From: Mycolicibacterium fortuitum subsp. fortuitum
GTDB taxonomy: Bacteria > Actinomycetota > Actinomycetes > Mycobacteriales > Mycobacteriaceae
Reading direction: 5' to 3'
NCBI RefSeq assembly: GCF_022179545.1
Contig: NZ_AP025518.1
Coordinates: forward strand, 1,984,001 to 2,048,000
Length of the DNA: 64,000 nt
Below the pieces are notes generated by a model, which saw nothing but the letters and a program-made list of their open reading frames with translations, ran no database searches and was not told the origin of the DNA. The translations under genes were made by a program, and so were the position numbers. How positions within the stretch are numbered: position 1 is the first letter of the stretch; every line of letters starts with the position of its first letter. This document shows, in pieces, positions 54,401-62,573 of the stretch.

Positions 54401-54741
54401 TGCGCGGTCGTATCGACGCGGTGTTCGCAGACGAGGACGGCGGGACCACGGTCGTGGACTGGAAGACGGGGGACCCCCCGGCCACTCCGGAGGCCATGGC
54501 GCACGCGGTTGTTCAGCTCGCGGTGTACCGCCTGGCGTGGGCGGCGTTGCGTGGGTGCGCGCCGGAATCGGTGCGGGCCGCGTTTCACTACGTGCGATCG
54601 GGGCAGACTGTCAGCCCGGAATCGCTGCCCGGCGAGGACGAATTGGTTGCTCTGCTGACAGAGCCGACGGCCGCCGCGGCGGGCTCAGGTGATGGTGGTG
54701 CCGACCAGCAGGCCGATCAGATAGGTGATCGCCAGGGCTAG
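51403..54741 (+). CDS. adnB: AdnB subunit of the AdnAB helicase-nuclease
   Basis: A 1112-residue partner of AdnA (Rv3201c type) and the main translocase. Walker A is GAGAGKT at 45-51, motif II is VVLLDEYQDT, and later motifs AVGDPIQSIYGWRGA and LTVHAAKGLEW complete the UvrD set. The C-terminal nuclease keeps VVDWKTGDP with Asp1019. The last residues (rich in Ala, Asp, Gln) overlap the 3' end of the convergent VIT-family gene by 57 bases. ATGA overlap with adnA ensures equal synthesis of the two subunits. Confidence 0.95.
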   Translation: MTEATRPGVRYSPAELSAALGLFPPTEEQAAVIAAPPGPVVVIAGAGAGKTETMAARVVWLVANGYATPSQVLGLTFTRKAAGQLLRRVRTRLARLAGTGLAPAADGADEIATVSTYHAFAGTLLREHGLLLPVEPDTRLLSETELWQLAFDVVCAHPGELAIEKTPAAVTGMVLRLAGALAEHLVDTDQLRDTHVELERLVHTLPAGPYQRDRGPSQWLLKMLATQTERTELVPLIDALHQRMRADKVMDFGMQMSAAARLASTFPQVGEQLRQRFRVVLLDEYQDTGHAQRVALSSLFGGGVDDGLALTAVGDPIQSIYGWRGASATNLPRFTTDFPLADGTPAPTLELRTSWRNPPGALHLANAVSAEARRRSVTVHELRPRPDAEPGTIRCALLNDVEAERDWVADHLARIYHGAVAEGTATPTAAVLVRRNADAAPMAEALSARGVPVEVVGVAGLLAVPEVADLVAMLRLVADPAAGSAVMRVLTGPRWRFGARDIASLWRRARELDDRPSGEPSAAEIVAQAAPDADSACLADAICDPGAAEHYSPAGYQRIEALGRELTMLRAHLSHPLPELVAEVRRVAGLDAEARAARPVAAGWTGTENLDTFCDLVADFAGRPGASVLALLAYLDVATEVENGLAPAELTVSHDRVQILTVHAAKGLEWQVVAVPHLSGRVFPSTASARTWLTDSSDLPPLLRGDRATESELGVPVLDTSDINDRKILSDKISDHKRSLEQRRIDEERRLLYVAITRSEDTLLISGHHWGATESKPRGPSEFLCEIKAIIDDAAAQGHPCGEIEQWAPEPSAGVVNPLRDKAVEALWPAAPARASDVDRGATLVAQALAGGTGAEAVRDADTEGWATDVDALLAERERAPRAAPLELPGQLSVSTLVELSRDRQAALQRLHRRLPQRPDPHALLGTAFHEWVQRFFHSERLFDLDDLPGAVDSDSGRAGAAELSELQDAFVISPWAARTPIEVEVPFDMAIGQARTTVVRGRIDAVFADEDGGTTVVDWKTGDPPATPEAMAHAVVQLAVYRLAWAALRGCAPESVRAAFHYVRSGQTVSPESLPGEDELVALLTEPTAAAAGSGDGGADQQADQIGDRQG

Positions 54742-55398
54742 GCCACCGCCGACCACGTTGCGCAACACCGCGCGTCCCTTCGGCGCCCCGCCCAGCCCGG
54801 CCGATACCGCCCCGGTCAGCATCAGCGCCAGCAGCACCGCCACCACGGTCACCGGAATCCGCCACGTTGTCGGCGGGATCAGGATGGCGATCAACGGCAA
54901 CAGCGCGCCGATGGTGAACGACAATGCCGAGGATCCGGCCGCCTGCCACGGGTTGGTCAGTTCCTTGGGGTCGATACCCAATTCGACCTCCGCGTGCGCG
55001 GCGAAGGCGTCGTGGTCGGTGAGTTCCTCGGCCACGGTGCGTGCGGTCGCGGTGGACAACCCCTTGGCCTCGTAGAGTGCGGCCAGCTCTTCCAATTCGG
55101 CGGCAGGGTCGTCGCGCAGTTCACGTCGCTCCTTGTGCAACAGTGCGCGTTCGGTGTCGCGTTGCGTGCTCACCGAGACGTATTCGCCCAATGCCATCGA
55201 AACCGCGCCCGCAGCCAGGCCGGCGACACCTGCGGTGAGGATGGGCGCGTGCTCGGCGGTGGCGGCGGCCACACCCACGACGATGCCTGCGGTGGACACG
55301 ATCCCGTCGTTTGCGCCCAGAACGCCGGCGCGAAGCCAGTTCAGCCTGGAGGCCAAGGAACCCACATGTGGTTCGGACGGATGGCTCGGATTCGACAC
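54685..55398 (-). CDS. VIT/CCC1-family iron or manganese transporter
   Basis: A 237-residue VIT-family membrane protein. About five hydrophobic helices, the N-terminal LRAGVLGANDGIVSTAGIVV (family signature) and the segment GAVSMALGEYVSVSTQRDTE with a cytosolic acidic helical domain (KERRELRDDPAAELEEL) are typical of VIT1/CCC1-like Fe2+/Mn2+ exporters to vacuoles or out of the cell. GTG start at 55398. It ends inside the adnB coding region on the opposite strand (57-base overlap). Confidence 0.85.
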   Translation of the reverse strand: MSNPSHPSEPHVGSLASRLNWLRAGVLGANDGIVSTAGIVVGVAAATAEHAPILTAGVAGLAAGAVSMALGEYVSVSTQRDTERALLHKERRELRDDPAAELEELAALYEAKGLSTATARTVAEELTDHDAFAAHAEVELGIDPKELTNPWQAAGSSALSFTIGALLPLIAILIPPTTWRIPVTVVAVLLALMLTGAVSAGLGGAPKGRAVLRNVVGGGLALAITYLIGLLVGTTIT

Positions 55399-55521
55399 AG
55401 CCCGACGATATCGACACAAACCGCCTGCCACCAGCAACGATAGCCTTGCCAAACTTCGGTCCGGGCGAAGGCCGGCTCGCGCGGGCCCGCGAAACCGGTT
55501 GGCGCTGAGCTGTTGTGGCGG

Positions 55522-55911
55522 TTAGGAGTTGCGATAGACCCGCAGCGCCGAGGTGATCATCGGGATCTGCAGCGGCAGTCGGGCGATCGCCACGATGCGC
55601 ATGGGCCACGGCTTGTCCCACCACAGCCGGACCATGTTCAGGTTGCCGGGGAACACCGCGATGAACAGCGCGACGGCGGCCAGCGCGCCGAGGCGGCGGG
55701 TGCGGGGCGCAGCCAGCATGGCGCCGGTGGCCAACTCGCCGACACCGGAGGCGTAGGTGTAGAAGCGGGCAGTGCCGGGCAACTCGGTCGGAATGATGGA
55801 GTCGAACGGTTTGGGGGCGACGAAGTGCAGCGTGCCCATGCCCACGAGCAGGGCGGCCATGCGTCGGGCGGCGGGTGCGGAGGAGATCCGCTGAGCCTCG
55901 GGTGCGGTCAT
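55522..55911 (-). CDS. DoxX-like small membrane protein
   Basis: A 129-residue protein with four hydrophobic segments resembling the DoxX/DUF4267-type family (MAALLVGMGTLHFVAPKPFD, GVGELATGAMLAAP, LGALAAVALFIAVFPGNLNM). Members sit in oxidative-stress membrane complexes in some mycobacteria, but no such partners are next to it here. ATG start at 55911. The next gene on this strand (the VIT family gene) is 123 bases downstream. Function unknown. Confidence 0.78.
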   Translation of the reverse strand: MTAPEAQRISSAPAARRMAALLVGMGTLHFVAPKPFDSIIPTELPGTARFYTYASGVGELATGAMLAAPRTRRLGALAAVALFIAVFPGNLNMVRLWWDKPWPMRIVAIARLPLQIPMITSALRVYRNS

Positions 55912-55986
55912 GGTTACATTGTGGCGTGCGTCTGATCGGAACGATCCCGGCACGCCCCGGGGTGCTTTGCTCGATGATGGGGTCGC

Positions 55987-57081
55987 GTGGCTAAAGGCAG
56001 GCTGCGGCGCCGCCTCGCCGCGATGGACCCGAACCTGACTTCGCGCCCGGATGCCGCGCTCGTGGACGTGCTGCGCATCCCGGAGCCGTTCGTCAGCCCG
56101 GCCCGCAAGATCTTCATGCGGGTGCTCTACGCGTTGGGGGCTCTGTTCGCCGCGGTGCTGATCGTCTATGCGGATCGGTACGGCTACCGCGACAACGACA
56201 GTGTCCCGGATGCCAACAATCCGCTGTCGTTCCTGGACTGCCTGTACTACGCAACGGTCTCCCTGTCGACGACCGGCTACGGCGACATCACCCCGTATAC
56301 GGATTCGGCGCGTCTGGTGAACGTCATCGTCATCACGCCGTTGCGGGTGGCCTTCCTGATCGTTCTCATCGGTACCACCGTGGAAACCTTGACCACCCAA
56401 TCCCGGCAGGCGCTGAAGATTCAGCGATGGAGGAACAAAGTGCGTAACCACACCGTCGTCGTCGGATACGGCACCAAGGGCCGGACCGCGGTCGCGGCAA
56501 TGGTCGGCGACGAGGTCTCGCCCGCCGACATCGTCGTCGTCGACGAGAACGTCGCCGCGCTCGAACGTGCCAAAGGCGCCGGGCTGGTGACCGTGCACGG
56601 CGACGCCACCAATTCCGCTGTGCTCCGGTTGGCCGGCGCCCAACACGCCAAGTCGATCATCGTCGCCGCCGACAACGACGCCAGCGCGGTGCTGGTCACG
56701 TTGACGGCCCGCGAGCTGGCGCCGAAGGCCAAGATCATCGCCGCGGTGCGCGAATCCGACAACCTCCATCTGCTCAAGCAGTCGGGTGCGGACTCCACCG
56801 TGGTGTCGTCGGAGACCGCCGGTCGCCTCCTCGGCATCGCGACGCAGACGCCCAGCGTGGTGGAGATGATGGAGGATCTGCTGACACCGGATGCCGGATT
56901 CGCCATCGCCGAGCGTGAGGTCACCCCGAAGGAGGAGGGCGGCTCCCCGCGCCATCTGCACGACATCGTGCTGGGTGTGGTGCGTGAGGGCCGGTTGGTC
57001 CGGGTGGACGCGCCGGAGGTGGACGCACTGGAGGCCGGTGACCGGTTGCTCTACATCCGCAGCGCGGACGCCGAGCGATGA
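55987..57081 (+). CDS. Potassium channel with RCK (TrkA-N) domain
   Basis: A 364-residue protein of the 2-TM channel plus RCK type, the Rv3200c orthologue. After a cytosolic N-terminus come helix 1 (about 46-63), a pore loop with the K+ selectivity filter TTGYGD (Thr95-Asp100) and helix 2, then a Rossmann-fold RCK domain with VVVGYGTKGRTAVAAMVG and VVDENVAALERAKG, and a TrkA-C-like end. It should gate K+ flow in response to nucleotides or Ca2+. GTG start. Its stop overlaps the nudC ATG in ATGA. Confidence 0.92.
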   Translation: MAKGRLRRRLAAMDPNLTSRPDAALVDVLRIPEPFVSPARKIFMRVLYALGALFAAVLIVYADRYGYRDNDSVPDANNPLSFLDCLYYATVSLSTTGYGDITPYTDSARLVNVIVITPLRVAFLIVLIGTTVETLTTQSRQALKIQRWRNKVRNHTVVVGYGTKGRTAVAAMVGDEVSPADIVVVDENVAALERAKGAGLVTVHGDATNSAVLRLAGAQHAKSIIVAADNDASAVLVTLTARELAPKAKIIAAVRESDNLHLLKQSGADSTVVSSETAGRLLGIATQTPSVVEMMEDLLTPDAGFAIAEREVTPKEEGGSPRHLHDIVLGVVREGRLVRVDAPEVDALEAGDRLLYIRSADAER

Positions 57082-58022
57082 CACATCGAACATTCGGTCT
57101 GCGCAATGTTCCACTGCTGTCGCGGGTCGGTGCCGACCGTGCCGATGTTTTGCGCACCGATATCGACGCCGCGATCGAAGGCTGGAAGGACGCACTGCTG
57201 CTGCGGGTCGACCGGCGCAATCAGGTGCTGATCTCCGGCGGCCAGGTGGTCCTCGGCAAGGCTTCCAGCCTGGGCACCGATAGGCCGCCGGAGAATGCGG
57301 TGTTCCTGGGCCGGTTGGCCGATGGGCGGCACGTCTGGGGCATTCGCAGCGCTCTGGAGGGGCCCGAGGATCCGGATCAGCCGGTGGAGGTGCTCGATTT
57401 ACGCCGGGCGGGCGAGATCTTCGACGATGTCAGCGCTCAACTGGTGGCAACCGCGACGGCGCTGCTGAACTGGCACGACCGGGCCCGGTTCAGCGCGGTG
57501 GACGGTGGTGCTACCAAACCGGCCAAGGGCGGTTGGTCGCGCGTCGACCCCGTCAACGGGCACGAGGAGTTCCCCCGTATCGACCCGGCGGTGATCTGCC
57601 TGGTGCATGACGGCTTCGACCGTGCGGTGCTGGCCCGGCAGACGGTGTGGCCTGAGCGGTTGTTCTCGATCCTGGCCGGCTTCGTCGAGGCCGGTGAGTC
57701 CTTCGAGACCTGTGTGGTCCGGGAGATCTCCGAGGAAATCGGCATCACCGTGACCGATGTGCAGTACCTGGGGAGTCAGCCGTGGCCGTTCCCGCGATCG
57801 CTGATGGTCGGCTTCCATGCCATCGGGGACCCCGAGCAGCCGTTCTCGTTCAACGACGGCGAGATCGCCGAGGCCGCGTGGTTCACCCGGGCCGAGATCC
57901 GGGAGGCGCTGGACCAGGGGGACTGGAGCGCGGCCGACGGCGATTCGCGATCGCGGTTGCTGTTGCCAGGGTCGATTTCGATCGCTCGCGAGATCATCGA
58001 GTCCTGGGCGGCGCTGGACTAG
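57078..58022 (+). CDS. nudC: NADH/NAD+ diphosphatase NudC
   Basis: A 314-residue Nudix hydrolase, the Rv3199c orthologue, which cleaves NAD(H) and can decap NAD-capped RNA; in M. tuberculosis it has been linked to isoniazid-NAD adduct breakdown. The Nudix box begins at Gly201 (GFVEAGESFETCVVREISEE) and the NudC-specific SQPWPFPRSLM follows, the motif that marks NAD specificity. The Cys-rich zinc ribbon of E. coli NudC is not seen. Starts in a four-base overlap with the K+ channel gene, and ends seven bases before mrx1 on the other strand. Confidence 0.93.
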   Translation: MTHRTFGLRNVPLLSRVGADRADVLRTDIDAAIEGWKDALLLRVDRRNQVLISGGQVVLGKASSLGTDRPPENAVFLGRLADGRHVWGIRSALEGPEDPDQPVEVLDLRRAGEIFDDVSAQLVATATALLNWHDRARFSAVDGGATKPAKGGWSRVDPVNGHEEFPRIDPAVICLVHDGFDRAVLARQTVWPERLFSILAGFVEAGESFETCVVREISEEIGITVTDVQYLGSQPWPFPRSLMVGFHAIGDPEQPFSFNDGEIAEAAWFTRAEIREALDQGDWSAADGDSRSRLLLPGSISIAREIIESWAALD

Positions 58023-58028
58023 GGCGTT

Positions 58029-58274
58029 CTAGCCGAGTTTGGCCTTGACCTGCTTGATGGTGGGGTTGGTGAGCGTCGACCCGTCGGCGAACTTCAGGGT
58101 CGGTACCACGTGGTTACCGCCGTTGACCGAACCGACGAATTCGGCGGCGGCCGGGTCCTGCTCGATGTCCACCTCGGTCCAGGCGATGCCCTCTGACTTG
58201 AGGGCCATCTTGAGTCGCGAGCAGTAGCCGCACCAGGTCGTGGTGTACATGGTCACAGTCGGTGTAACAGTCAT
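58029..58274 (-). CDS. mrx1: Mycoredoxin-1
   Basis: An 81-residue glutaredoxin-fold protein that reduces mycothiol mixed disulphides with mycothiol. The active site is Cys15-Gly-Tyr-Cys18 in TTTWCGYC, followed by VNGGNHVVPTLKFADGSTLT, which contains the cis-Pro loop. It is the Rv3198A orthologue. In H37Rv uvrD2 follows in this region; here a different gene block begins 84 bases away on the other strand. Confidence 0.95.
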   Translation of the reverse strand: MTVTPTVTMYTTTWCGYCSRLKMALKSEGIAWTEVDIEQDPAAAEFVGSVNGGNHVVPTLKFADGSTLTNPTIKQVKAKLG

Positions 58275-58358
58275 AGTGCACATAACGTAGCTGAACCGAC
58301 GCCTGATGCCCGCAGTGACGCAGGTCTCGGCTCCGCGCCGGTAAGTTGCTATTCCGCA

Positions 58359-59513
58359 ATGGGACGGGAGCTGAATGTGACCAGGTTGGTGCCGCCGATG
58401 ACCGGCGACCCGCATGCGCTCGACGAGTTGCGGCTGCAGGTGCGCGCGTTCGTGGCCGAGCAGCAGCGGGCCGGAAGGATCGGCCGGTACGCCGACAGCT
58501 GGCTGACGGGATGGGACGAGGACTTCAGCCGGGCATTGGCCGCTCGCGGGTGGCTGGGGATGACGGTGCCGGTTTCGTACGGCGGGCACGGGCGCAGCCA
58601 TCAGGAACGTTTCGTGGTCACCGAGGAGCTGCTGGCGGCCGGGGCTCCGGTGGGGGCGCACTGGATCGCCGACCGTCAGATCGTTCCGTCGTTGCTGAAA
58701 TACGGCACCGAGGAGCAACGGCGAAAGTTCTTGCCGGCCATAGCCAAAGGAGAGTGCTATTTCGGGATCGGCATGAGCGAGCCGGATTCCGGCTCAGATC
58801 TGGCCAGCGTGCGCACCAAGGCTGTGCAGGTGGACGGTGGCTGGACCATAACCGGAACGAAGGTGTGGACCTCGGGAGCGCATCTGGCCCATGCGTTCAT
58901 CTGCCTGGCCCGCACCGCGCCGGTGGATCCAGCGCACCGCCACGACGGACTGAGTCAGTTCATCGTCGATCTGCGCGCACCGGGCGTCGACATCCGGCCG
59001 ATCATCTCGATGAACGGCAAGCATCATTTCAACGAGGTCATCCTGGATGAGGTGTTCGTACCCGACGCCATGGTGTTCGGCGCCATCGGCAACGGCTGGC
59101 AGCAGGTCACCTCGGAGCTGAGCTTCGAACGCAGTGGACCCGAGCGCTTCCTGTCGACGTTCCCGCTGCTGGCCGACATGGCCGAACACGTGCGCGACGG
59201 ATCTCTGCCGCGTCACACCGACCTCGGCCGCTACCTGGCCCGCATCACCGGTCTGCACCAGATGTCGATGGCAGTCGCCGGGGCGCTGGAGCGTCACGAG
59301 CCGGCCGATACGGCGGCCGCGGTGGTCAAGGTGTTGGGAACTGCCACCGAGGGCGACATCGCAGACTTCGCCGACGTTCTCGGTGAGACCGATGACGAAA
59401 GCTACTGCGCGATGCTGGCCGATGCCGTGGTGCAGCGGCCGGGGTTCACCCTGCGTGGTGGCACCAACGAGGTGTTGCGTGGGGTCATCGCGAGGGGACT
59501 GGGGTTGAGATGA
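58359..59513 (+). CDS. Acyl-CoA dehydrogenase, large subunit type (second pair)
   Basis: A 384-residue acyl-CoA dehydrogenase. Blocks YFGIGMSEPDSGSDLASVRT, ITGTKVWTSGA, FNEVILDEVFVP and the C-terminal TLRGGTNEVLRGVIARGLG are typical. ATG at 58359 or GTG at 58377 (after GGGAG) are possible starts. It is coupled by an ATGA overlap to a second dehydrogenase gene, suggesting an alpha2beta2 enzyme. It opens the accessory block that replaces the uvrD2 neighbourhood; no GACAC-N3-GTGTC operator is visible upstream of it. Confidence 0.88.
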   Translation: MGRELNVTRLVPPMTGDPHALDELRLQVRAFVAEQQRAGRIGRYADSWLTGWDEDFSRALAARGWLGMTVPVSYGGHGRSHQERFVVTEELLAAGAPVGAHWIADRQIVPSLLKYGTEEQRRKFLPAIAKGECYFGIGMSEPDSGSDLASVRTKAVQVDGGWTITGTKVWTSGAHLAHAFICLARTAPVDPAHRHDGLSQFIVDLRAPGVDIRPIISMNGKHHFNEVILDEVFVPDAMVFGAIGNGWQQVTSELSFERSGPERFLSTFPLLADMAEHVRDGSLPRHTDLGRYLARITGLHQMSMAVAGALERHEPADTAAAVVKVLGTATEGDIADFADVLGETDDESYCAMLADAVVQRPGFTLRGGTNEVLRGVIARGLGLR

Positions 59514-60523
59514 GTGTCGACACAGAATTGGTCGAGATGATGTCGGCGGTGTTCGCCGCGCACCGTGAACAGTACGCGCCCGGTGAGGGCACGGCCGAAT
59601 TATGGGGCCGGCTGGGCGATCTCGGATTGATCCGGCTGACCGGTTCCGAGGAGTCCGGAGGTAGTGGCGCCGGCTGGGCCGAGGCGGTCGAACTGCTGCG
59701 GGCGGCCGCCTGGCACGGGGTCAGGATCCCGCTGGCCGAACACGACCTGCTGGCATGTTGGCTGCTGCAGACGGCCGGCCACGCCGTTGACGATGCCCGG
59801 CGCACGGCCTGCCTGCTCGACAGCGATGGTGCGGCGCGCGGGGTGCCGTGGGCAGCGGACTCCGATCGGGTGGTGCTGCTCTGGCATGACGGCACGGGAT
59901 ACCGCATGGCCGAGGTAGACCCCGCGGCGCTGACGGTCAGCTCGGGCCACAACAACGCGGGGGAACCGCGCGACGACGTCCGCGCGAGCCTTGCCGATCT
60001 GACCGGAACCCCGCTGCCCGACAACGTGGTCGAGCAGTTCGTCCGACGTGCCGCGTTGGTTCGGGCGGTTCAGGTGTGTGCCGTCTTGGATCGGATCCTG
60101 GCGCTCTCGGTGGCACACACGACCGAGCGCACGCAGTTCGGCCGGCCGCTCGCCAAGTTCCAGGCTGTCCAGAATCTGGTGGCCGACATCGCGGCGGAGT
60201 CGGCGCTGGCACGGGCGGCCACCGATGGTGCGCTGGCCGAGGCGCTCCGTTCGGACTGGAATTCGCCGCACCTGGATTTCTTTGTCGCAGTGGCGCGTTC
60301 CTGCGTGGGCCATGCCGCCTCGGTGGTGGTGCGTAACGCCCACCAGGTACACGGTGCCATAGGCACCACCCGTGAGCATCGGCTGCACGAGTTCACGATG
60401 CCCGCGCTGTCGTGGCGTTCGGAATACGGTTCGGTGGCGCACTGGGACGACAAGCTCACCGAGTACGTCACGCAGGTGGGCTCTGACGGGCTGTGGGCAT
60501 TGGTCACCGCGACCGCTGATTGA
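59510..60523 (+). CDS. Acyl-CoA dehydrogenase, small subunit type (second pair)
   Basis: A 337-residue divergent acyl-CoA dehydrogenase. The N-terminal domain is reduced and the best-kept part is the C-terminal four-helix bundle: TERTQFGRPLAKFQAVQNLV, VVRNAHQVHGAIGTTREHRL and LSWRSEYGS. It has no recognisable catalytic Glu loop of its own that I can point to, which is usual for the minor subunit of heteromeric enzymes. ATGA overlap with the upstream gene. Followed after 81 bases by the XRE-cupin regulator. Confidence 0.83.
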   Translation: MSVDTELVEMMSAVFAAHREQYAPGEGTAELWGRLGDLGLIRLTGSEESGGSGAGWAEAVELLRAAAWHGVRIPLAEHDLLACWLLQTAGHAVDDARRTACLLDSDGAARGVPWAADSDRVVLLWHDGTGYRMAEVDPAALTVSSGHNNAGEPRDDVRASLADLTGTPLPDNVVEQFVRRAALVRAVQVCAVLDRILALSVAHTTERTQFGRPLAKFQAVQNLVADIAAESALARAATDGALAEALRSDWNSPHLDFFVAVARSCVGHAASVVVRNAHQVHGAIGTTREHRLHEFTMPALSWRSEYGSVAHWDDKLTEYVTQVGSDGLWALVTATAD

Positions 60524-60572
60524 TCGGCCGATTCCGGCGATTGACGCCGACATTTTGTGATGTCGACGATAT

Positions 60573-60585
60573 GACACCGATTGTC
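60573..60585. promoter_or_regulatory. Operator copy A (XRE-cupin gene)
   Basis: GACACCGATTGTC, a degenerate copy of GACAC-N3-GTGTC (one mismatch in the right arm), 19 bases before the regulator start and directly followed by C-TATGGG, a possible -10. A second inverted repeat, GACAT-N6-ATGTC, lies just upstream at 60549-60564. This suggests autoregulation. Confidence 0.6.
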
Positions 60586-60604
60586 CTATGGGAGAATGCT
60601 CGTC

Positions 60605-61132
60605 ATGAGTGCTCTGTTGCGTGCTGTGCGTCAACAGCGGGGCATGACCCTCGAGGAGCTCGCTGATGCGACCGGCTTGACCAAGAGTTATTTGTCCAAG
60701 GTCGAGCGGCAGCGTTCGACGCCGTCCATCGCGGTCGCGATGAAACTGGCGCGGGCACTCGAGGTCGATGTGGCACAGCTGTTTTCGGAAGACCCAGCAG
60801 TCACGACGTTGTCTGTTGACCGTGCCGACGGGCGCGGAAGCAGCCGATATCAGGCTGTCGCCGCGGGGATGCTCGGTAAGTCGATGTCGCCGTTCATCGT
60901 GCGGCCGACGCTCAAGTTCGCCGAGCACCCGCACCCCGAGCATGCCGGGCAGGAACTGGTGTTCGTCCATGCCGGGATTGTGGAACTGCGATACCAGGAT
61001 GATCTGGTCACGCTGGAGACCGGCGACTGCGCGTATTTCGACGCCTCCTTGCCCCACCAGCTCCGGCAGCGGGGAAACACGCCCAGCGAGGTTCTGGTGA
61101 TCACCCACACCGAATACGGGCGCAATCGCTGA
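60605..61132 (+). CDS. XRE-family regulator with C-terminal cupin sensor
   Basis: A 175-residue protein. The Cro/C1-type helix-turn-helix spans about residues 4-60 (RQQRGMTLEELADATGLTKS, then YLSKVERQRSTPSIAVAMKL). A short linker leads to a single-domain cupin (about 100-172) with possible metal ligands His108, His110, Glu117 and His151 (EHPHPEHAGQE and LPHQLRQ). Regulators of this build sense small carboxylates, amines or sugars with the cupin. ATG at 60605 is chosen over the open frame from 60581 because it places the helix-turn-helix at the N-terminus. It is the likely reader of the GACAC-N3-GTGTC sites around it. Confidence 0.9.
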   Translation: MSALLRAVRQQRGMTLEELADATGLTKSYLSKVERQRSTPSIAVAMKLARALEVDVAQLFSEDPAVTTLSVDRADGRGSSRYQAVAAGMLGKSMSPFIVRPTLKFAEHPHPEHAGQELVFVHAGIVELRYQDDLVTLETGDCAYFDASLPHQLRQRGNTPSEVLVITHTEYGRNR

Positions 61133-61157
61133 TGGCTTCTGCCCGGGTGTGTGACGG

Positions 61158-61457
61158 TCAGCATTTGAGGTTCACGTGCACGGTGGGAATGGGCTCCAGG
61201 TCGGGCAGACCGTGAATCGTGACCGTCCTCGCCTGCGGGCGTAGCACCACCGACAGGACATCGGTCACCGTGCATTTGTCGAGCGGGCCGCTGCCGACGC
61301 GGTTGATGATCACCCGCTTACCGTCGGCCTGTAGTTGCGCGATGGTCTCGGCTGCCGACGGTCCGGTCGGGGCAGCTGTGGCGACTGCGGCTCCTGCCGT
61401 CAGGCCGCCGACGACGACGGCGACAGATAACGCCGTGATGGTTGCTATGTGCTTCAT
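61158..61457 (-). CDS. Small exported protein of unknown function
   Basis: A 99-residue protein with a clear signal peptide (MKHIATITALSVAVVVGGLT, cleavage near AVATAAPTG) and a 70-residue mature domain with two cysteines (DKCTVT and the C-terminal LKC), probably disulphide-linked. Such small two-cysteine secreted proteins are common in mycobacteria; some belong to DUF-type families of unknown function. The ribosome binding site AAAAGGAG is good. An operator B copy (61506-61518) and a TATGAT -10 stand directly upstream, so it belongs to the XRE-cupin regulon. Confidence 0.75.
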   Translation of the reverse strand: MKHIATITALSVAVVVGGLTAGAAVATAAPTGPSAAETIAQLQADGKRVIINRVGSGPLDKCTVTDVLSVVLRPQARTVTIHGLPDLEPIPTVHVNLKC

Positions 61458-61505
61458 GGCTTCTCACTCCTTTTCGATGGTCTGAGCAATACGCCTCCAT
61501 CATAG

Positions 61506-61518
61506 GACACAATGTGTC
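61506..61518. promoter_or_regulatory. Operator copy B (small exported protein)
   Basis: GACACAATGTGTC, exact GACAC-N3-GTGTC. On the minus strand it is followed by C and then TATGAT (61504-61499), a -10-like hexamer, with TTTCCG 18 bases upstream. The operator thus covers the promoter spacer of the 61457-61158 gene. Confidence 0.7.
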
Positions 61519-61611
61519 ATGACGGAAACGTATTGTCGTCAGGATCGCCGGCGTGAAAGGCTCTTGGTTGGCTTCGGTTTCTGCTCGACGGTTTCGGCTC
61601 TTATGCAAGCG

Positions 61612-62538
61612 CTACCGACGGGCGCCGGCCACGTTGCGTCGGTACCAGGGGCGGCCGTGCCAGCGCTGATAGTGCCAGACCGCGCTCGGCAGCAGGCCGC
61701 GCTTGTGTAGCCAGAACCCGTCGGGCGCCGTCAGGCTGGGATCGTGGCGGCCGACGGTTATCTCGCCGAGTGCCACGCCCTCTCCCTCCTCGGCTCGTCG
61801 CTCGGCGATGATCTCGCCCGATGCCGCGGTGATCAGGGTCGAACCCTCGAAGTGGCCGCGATAGGTCGCCGGCAGCCAGGGCATCGAGCATTCGAGGTTG
61901 CCTGCGTGTGCGGCGTGCACGCAGGGGGCACCGACGTACCGGGAGAACGAGGCCGCCGCGGCGCGGGCGGTGAGGCGGTTGTTGTGCTCGAGGCGGTCGA
62001 ACACGGTCCGTGGTCGCCAGCGGGGAATCGACCACCATCCCGAACCGGTCATGAGCAGGTCGACGCGACCCTGTAGGCGGCGGACCGTGCCTGTGCGCAT
62101 CAGTTCCCAGCACACCGCCGCGCCGACCTGATACCCGTCGGCGTCGATGATTCCGTCATCGTCGCCGCCCATGTAGAACGCGTTCTCCCACATGGTGGGG
62201 AAATCCTTGTCGTGGCGCCCGACAATGCCGGTCGGGTCGGCGAGCAGGTATGCGTTGCGGACATGTCCGTCGGCGTCGCGGCACAAGAAAGAACCGCCGA
62301 CCAGTGCGGCGTGCCGCCGGGCGAGCCTGGTGAGAAGTTGCGCGGCGGGGCCGTCCGGTGGCAACGCAGCGTCCGCCAGTGCGGGCGTGAAACCGATTCC
62401 GGTGGAGAAGAACTCGGGTAGTGCGATGATGCGCGCGCCCGCGCGCCCGGCTTCATCGCCGAGGCGCTCGCAAGCGGCCAGGTTGGCCGCAACGTCGGCC
62501 AGTGACGCCTCGAGTTGAACGGCTGCCGCCAGAACCAT
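61612..62538 (-). CDS. Carbon-nitrogen hydrolase (nitrilase superfamily)
   Basis: A 308-residue nitrilase-superfamily amidase. The catalytic triad is visible as Glu42 (ALPEFF), Lys111 (RHDKDFPTMW) and Cys143 (AAVCWELMR). Members hydrolyse amides such as N-carbamyl amino acids, omega-amides or aliphatic amides. ATG at 62538 is chosen because GAGGAG lies nine bases upstream. An exact operator C lies 36 bases upstream of the start. The C-terminal 60 residues (VWHYQRWHGRPWYRRN) are basic and unusual. Substrate unknown, presumably linked to the aldolase/DapA genes opposite. Confidence 0.85.
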   Translation of the reverse strand: MVLAAAVQLEASLADVAANLAACERLGDEAGRAGARIIALPEFFSTGIGFTPALADAALPPDGPAAQLLTRLARRHAALVGGSFLCRDADGHVRNAYLLADPTGIVGRHDKDFPTMWENAFYMGGDDDGIIDADGYQVGAAVCWELMRTGTVRRLQGRVDLLMTGSGWWSIPRWRPRTVFDRLEHNNRLTARAAAASFSRYVGAPCVHAAHAGNLECSMPWLPATYRGHFEGSTLITAASGEIIAERRAEEGEGVALGEITVGRHDPSLTAPDGFWLHKRGLLPSAVWHYQRWHGRPWYRRNVAGARR

Positions 62539-62573
62539 GATCGAACTCTCCTCGGGTTGTGAATGCATGGGTG

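Noticed and set aside
55480..55491. CGCGGGCCCGCG palindrome downstream of the DoxX-like gene.
   Set aside because: Without a loop it is a chance GC palindrome; no second copy was found.
61519..61710. A 63-residue plus-strand frame starting at an ATG directly after operator copy B.
   Set aside because: It overlaps the 3' end of the nitrilase-family gene, has no ribosome binding site and no similarity; the operator fits the minus-strand gene better.
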